The translations under genes were made by a program, and so were the position numbers. From assembly GCA_947175225.1 (NCBI GenBank), contig CAMWLX010000002.1, positions 1-35,825 on the forward strand: a DNA stretch of 35,825 bases, given 5' to 3'. This DNA is from an uncultured Porphyromonadaceae bacterium. GTDB taxonomy: Bacteria; Bacteroidota; Bacteroidia; Bacteroidales; Muribaculaceae. Shown here in pieces: positions 32,558-35,825 of this stretch (position 1 is the first letter of the stretch; every line of letters begins with the position of its first letter). The notes beneath the pieces are model-generated. The model saw nothing but the letters and a program-made list of their open reading frames with translations, ran no database searches and was not told where the DNA came from.

Positions 32558-34462
32558 TTATTTGGTTGCTGCGGTCTCTGATGCGGGATGCTCCTTGATG
32601 AAAGCCACGGCACATGCGCCCAGGAAGAGCGAGATACCTGCGATCACCATCATCATGTACTGCGGTGCGAGTTCATCGGGGTTGCCGATAGCCGAGAGGA
32701 TAACACCGCCAAGGAGCGCGCCGACAATCTGCGGCAGGCAGATCGAGCAATTAAACAGGCCGAGGTATGCACCGATGTTGCCACCCTTGAGCGAGTTGGT
32801 AAGGATAGTGAACGGCCATGCAAGCATTGCAGCCCATGCGCAACCGATAAATGCAAACGATATGAAGAGTAAATAAGGATCGGTGAAGTATCCGGCTGTG
32901 ATAAAGCCGATGGCACCGAGCACGAGGCTGAGGGCATATGAGAACTTGCGGCTGCGGAACTGGGGAAGCACAATAGCCCAGAGTACCGAGCCAATTGCCT
33001 GGATGGCAAAAAGAATACCTACCCAGTTACCTGCATCGTTATATTGAGGTGACTCGGTGTTGAGTACCACCGATGTCTCAAATACTGCATTGGCCGGATC
33101 TGTGAGAACGGCATCTTTCTTGCCGTCAACAAAGAGTTCGCCGGTGTTGGGGTCATGAGTATATATGTCAGCCAGGACAATACCGGTCTGACCATCCATT
33201 CTTGAGAGGTAATCGACCAATGTGAATGACGTAGTCTCTACGCGGCGCTTACCATCTACGACTACAACCATACCGTTGGTGCTGACTGCCTCGTTAAACT
33301 TGTAGCTTGCCACACCGTCAACCGATGCGATGATACCATCATTGGCAACGGGGTTGAGCACCTCGATACCGATCGTAGGCGCTTTAATATTGAGACCGCC
33401 CGATACTATATCAACTGCCTCGACATTTTTATCTGCCATGGCGATAGTGCGTCCTTCGATAAATTCGCCGTCGGCTGTTACGAGACCGGCGACACAGGCT
33501 TTGCCGTGATCGACAATCACCTTGTTATCGGTGGTAAGGATATATTTTGCCGAATATACATCAGCGACTGCGCCGTTGGCATCAATTTGTGCGATACCTG
33601 TCACGGTTGTTGTTTCGGGGCAATTATATGCGTTCTTAGCAATCGTACCGTTGGTGTAAGTCCACATAAACAGGAATGCGAACCAGCAGAAAAACTGCAC
33701 CAGACCGACTGTCCAGAATGTTTTGGGAGCATTGACAAGGAGTTTCAACAGATTGGTCTTCTCTTTCTGACCATCAGCTTTGACTTCCTCACCACCATTA
33801 TATTCGCGGTAAAGCTCGGGGGGCCACTCCTTGACTTTGGCAAGTGTGTAGAATACACATATCAGCAGTATGGCTGCACCGAAGTAAAAAGAGAACACTA
33901 CCGTCTGGGGAATTACTCCTGATGCAGCAGTATTGCGGAAACCTAACCAAGTGAGCAGGAAGGGGAAAACATAGCCAACGATCGAGCCGGCGTTGCAGAG
34001 GAAACTCTGGATCGAGTAAGCCAGACCCTTCTGTTTCTCATTGACCATATCACCCACGAGCATCTTAAACGGCTGCATCGCCATGTTGATTGATGTGTCG
34101 AGAAGCATCAGGGCGATCAGTCCGATAAGGATTGCCGACGAAACAGCCAGTCCGAAACTACCGGCATTTGGAAGAAGACACATCACAATAACGGCAACGA
34201 CAGCTCCGAAAATCAGGTAAGGAAGACGACGACCGATCTTATTCCAGGTCTTGTCTGAGGCTGTGCCGACTATCGGCTGCACCACAAGGCCCATCAGCGG
34301 TGGGAGAATCCAGAAATAACTCAGGTCGTGCGGGTCAGCACCGAGTGTAGCGAAGATACGACTGACGTTAGCACTTTGCAGTGCATAGGCAATCTGGACA
34401 CCAAAGAACCCGAAACTGAGATTCCATAGCTTCCAGAAGGAAAGGTCAGGTTTAGTTTTCAT
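32558..34462 (-). CDS. SLC45-like MFS sugar transporter with large loop
   Basis: This major-facilitator carrier probably takes up an oligosaccharide or disaccharide across the inner membrane. The start SFWKLWNLSFGFFGVQIAYALQ and the cytoplasmic loop GTASDKTWNKIGRRLPYLIFG are typical of the SLC45/maltose-sucrose group. Helices 1-7 cover roughly residues 10-272 and helices 8-12 roughly 478-620. Between helices 7 and 8 lies a hydrophilic, beta-rich insertion of about 200 residues (from YTNGTIAKNAYNCPE to YNDAGNWVG), predicted periplasmic. This brings the length to 634 instead of about 430-450. The specific sugar is not evident. A lipoprotein gene follows. Confidence 0.85.
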   Translation of the reverse strand: MKTKPDLSFWKLWNLSFGFFGVQIAYALQSANVSRIFATLGADPHDLSYFWILPPLMGLVVQPIVGTASDKTWNKIGRRLPYLIFGAVVAVIVMCLLPNAGSFGLAVSSAILIGLIALMLLDTSINMAMQPFKMLVGDMVNEKQKGLAYSIQSFLCNAGSIVGYVFPFLLTWLGFRNTAASGVIPQTVVFSFYFGAAILLICVFYTLAKVKEWPPELYREYNGGEEVKADGQKEKTNLLKLLVNAPKTFWTVGLVQFFCWFAFLFMWTYTNGTIAKNAYNCPETTTVTGIAQIDANGAVADVYSAKYILTTDNKVIVDHGKACVAGLVTADGEFIEGRTIAMADKNVEAVDIVSGGLNIKAPTIGIEVLNPVANDGIIASVDGVASYKFNEAVSTNGMVVVVDGKRRVETTSFTLVDYLSRMDGQTGIVLADIYTHDPNTGELFVDGKKDAVLTDPANAVFETSVVLNTESPQYNDAGNWVGILFAIQAIGSVLWAIVLPQFRSRKFSYALSLVLGAIGFITAGYFTDPYLLFISFAFIGCAWAAMLAWPFTILTNSLKGGNIGAYLGLFNCSICLPQIVGALLGGVILSAIGNPDELAPQYMMMVIAGISLFLGACAVAFIKEHPASETAATK

Positions 34463-34527
34463 GATAATTGATAGTTATGCTAATTGATTTATTATCTTGA
34501 ATGTAAATAAGTTCAACCGGTAGTAAG

Positions 34528-35394
34528 TTACTCTTTTTGATCTCTGTCGGCATCGGGGATCTGACTATACAGCCACGCTATCTCCTCGCCCCAAAGTTCC
34601 TCGTCAGGCGTCTCAAGTATCAAGGGGATATTATCCATACGCGGGTCACGCATCAGCAGCTTAAAGAACTCAAGGCCGAGCTCGCCGTGACCGAGCGGTG
34701 CATGACGGTCAACCCTCGAGCCTATACCTTTTATAGAATCATTGAGGTGCATCCCTCTGAGATAGTTAAAGCCGACAATGTCACCAAACTCCCGCCATGA
34801 CACATCATAAGTCTCGGGAGTTGTGAAATCATATCCGGCGGCCAGCGAGTGACAGGTATCTACACAGACCCCCACCCTTGACTTATCTTCGGTCAATTCG
34901 ATAATCCGCGCAAGATGTTCAAATCTATATCCGAGATTTGACCCCTGTCCGGCGGTCGACTCTATCACAGCTGTAACACCCTCAGTCTTGTCGAGCGTGA
35001 GATTGATCGACTCGGCGATACGTTTAAGGCAGTCATCCTCATCCATTTCATTGAGGTGTGAGCCGGGGTGAAAGTTAAGCATAGTCAACCCGAGCTGCTC
35101 GCAACGGCGGAACTCGTCTAAAAATGCCTCACGCGACATAGCAAGTTTGGCGGCATCAGGCGACCCGAGATTTATAAGGAAACTGTCATGTGGCAGTATC
35201 ACATCAGGGGTATATCCATAATCTATGCAGTTCTGCTTGAAGGTCTGCGCATCCGCTTCAGATATAGCCGGAGACCTCCATCTCGACGGACTGCGGGTAA
35301 ATATCGCGAAAGCTCTTGCGCCGATCTGCGATGCGAGGATCGGCGAAGATGCAACTCCTTTACTTGTCGAGACGTGTGCTCCGATATATTTCAT
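34528..35394 (-). CDS. nfo: Endonuclease IV (AP endonuclease)
   Basis: This enzyme cleaves DNA 5' to abasic sites in base excision repair. It is a TIM-barrel protein of 288 residues, the usual length. Signatures seen are [14 protein letters not shown] at the start, LNFHPGSH (zinc His), [30 protein letters not shown], and [25 protein letters not shown] near the C-terminus, covering the three-zinc active-site ligands, with ILETPDEE at the end. The gene stands alone with a TAACTTTG box 23 bases before the ATG. Confidence 0.95.
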   Translation of the reverse strand: MKYIGAHVSTSKGVASSPILASQIGARAFAIFTRSPSRWRSPAISEADAQTFKQNCIDYGYTPDVILPHDSFLINLGSPDAAKLAMSREAFLDEFRRCEQLGLTMLNFHPGSHLNEMDEDDCLKRIAESINLTLDKTEGVTAVIESTAGQGSNLGYRFEHLARIIELTEDKSRVGVCVDTCHSLAAGYDFTTPETYDVSWREFGDIVGFNYLRGMHLNDSIKGIGSRVDRHAPLGHGELGLEFFKLLMRDPRMDNIPLILETPDEELWGEEIAWLYSQIPDADRDQKE

Positions 35395-35417
35395 AAACGT
35401 ATGTGGTTGGCAGCTTG

Positions 35418-35425
35418 CAAAGTTA
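35418..35425 (-). promoter_or_regulatory. Promoter -7 box of nfo
   Basis: TAACTTTG on the minus strand is followed by GCAAGC. An ATTG-like element lies about 19 bases upstream. The leader would be about 20 bases. Confidence 0.6.
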
Positions 35426-35494
35426 CTAATTATTTCATTACTGACAATAGAAACTTTACGCTAAATCCCTGTTAAAGTAACATTGTGAGCAATA

Positions 35495-35825
35495 TCACTC
35501 CTCACCTACTCCGGGGGTCGGATCATCAGCACCTCCGGAAGGCATGGCGTTTTGCTTAACCTTGAAGTCGATATAATTTGTTGCCGAATTAACCCTTATG
35601 ACCGCATAGCGGGGCGTATTGGTATGGTTAGGGGCAGCATACAGGGTGCAGTGTATCGTCCCCGCGCCACCCTTATAAGGATTGATCTCAAGCCATGTGA
35701 CATGGCTGCCGGTTTTTGAGTCGGTCGGCTGAATCTCGTATGACGAATTTGCAGGGAATATCTCGGCGCGGCAGTCAGCAGGAGAGTGAGGAAACAGCAA
35801 GGGACAGGTGCTGGCCAGGATGTGC
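35495..35825 (-). CDS. C-terminal part of a BACON-like secreted protein
   Basis: The frame is open to the window edge, so the N-terminus is missing; the track start at 35800 is a TTG inside the open frame. The visible 110 residues look like one beta-sandwich repeat ending RYAVIRVNSATNYIDFKVKQNA, similar to BACON-type immunoglobulin-like domains of Bacteroidetes surface proteins. A short Gly/Pro/Asp/Glu tail (GGADDPTPGVGEE) follows. The rest of the protein, and so its function, cannot be seen. A carbohydrate- or mucin-binding surface lipoprotein is the usual context for this domain. Confidence 0.6.
   Translation of the reverse strand, partial: HILASTCPLLFPHSPADCRAEIFPANSSYEIQPTDSKTGSHVTWLEINPYKGGAGTIHCTLYAAPNHTNTPRYAVIRVNSATNYIDFKVKQNAMPSGGADDPTPGVGEE

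Noticed and set aside
32538-32615. Track start of the lipoprotein gene
   Set aside because: It lies inside the transporter gene and would place a signal peptide and lipobox internally.

Overview
The window looks like a piece of a Bacteroidales chromosome, possibly Muribaculaceae. The order-level call rests on repeated Bacteroidetes-type promoter signals (TAnnTTTG boxes, three with a TTTG box 20-21 bases upstream), an HU-CCDC81/SPOR protein, an SLC45-like MFS carrier and a BACON-like domain. The family-level call is a guess. No rRNA, tRNA or CRISPR array was seen.

Bases 1 to about 20,450 are the integrase-proximal part of a mobile island. The left end lies outside the window. The island ends next to the 3' end of ppdK with a tyrosine recombinase gene on the minus strand. 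It carries two cargo modules separated by long non-coding spacers. Module 1 (1-6722) is a restriction-modification system: the tail of a probable adenine methyltransferase, a C5-cytosine methyltransferase, an McrB-like NTPase and an McrC/LlaJI-like nuclease. It is followed by a frameshifted RAMA-like gene, a 51-residue protein with no Lys or Arg, and two small membrane proteins.

Module 2 (about 8.0-16.9 kb) is the most unusual part. A WYL-type regulator precedes two tandem promoters that each carry the same inverted-repeat operator at the same distance from the -7 box. The operon behind them encodes a small membrane/Zn-knuckle protein, a membrane protein with an unidentified N-terminal domain, a short ORF, a YaaW (UPF0174)-like protein and an M48 metalloprotease. 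A second operon with its own consensus promoter encodes a glycine-zipper membrane protein, a sensorless HATPase, a receiver-like protein with a helical C-terminal domain instead of a DNA-binding output, and a protein with 17 CxxC motifs. The set resembles a stress-sensing or phage-defence cassette. I do not recognise it as a named system.

Module 2 is bracketed by related non-coding blocks (6.7-8.0 and 16.9-18.8 kb). These share a perfect 76-bp direct repeat, a small ORF in two copies (one broken by a 39-bp insertion) and hairpins whose stems differ in sequence but keep pairing.

Bases 20,500-35,825 are ordinary chromosome: ppdK, rlmD, an ATP-grasp-like gene, mutL, a nitroreductase/DUF2520/kdsC/maf operon, an HU-SPOR protein, a small lipoprotein, an MFS transporter with a large periplasmic insertion, nfo, and the 3' end of a BACON-like gene.
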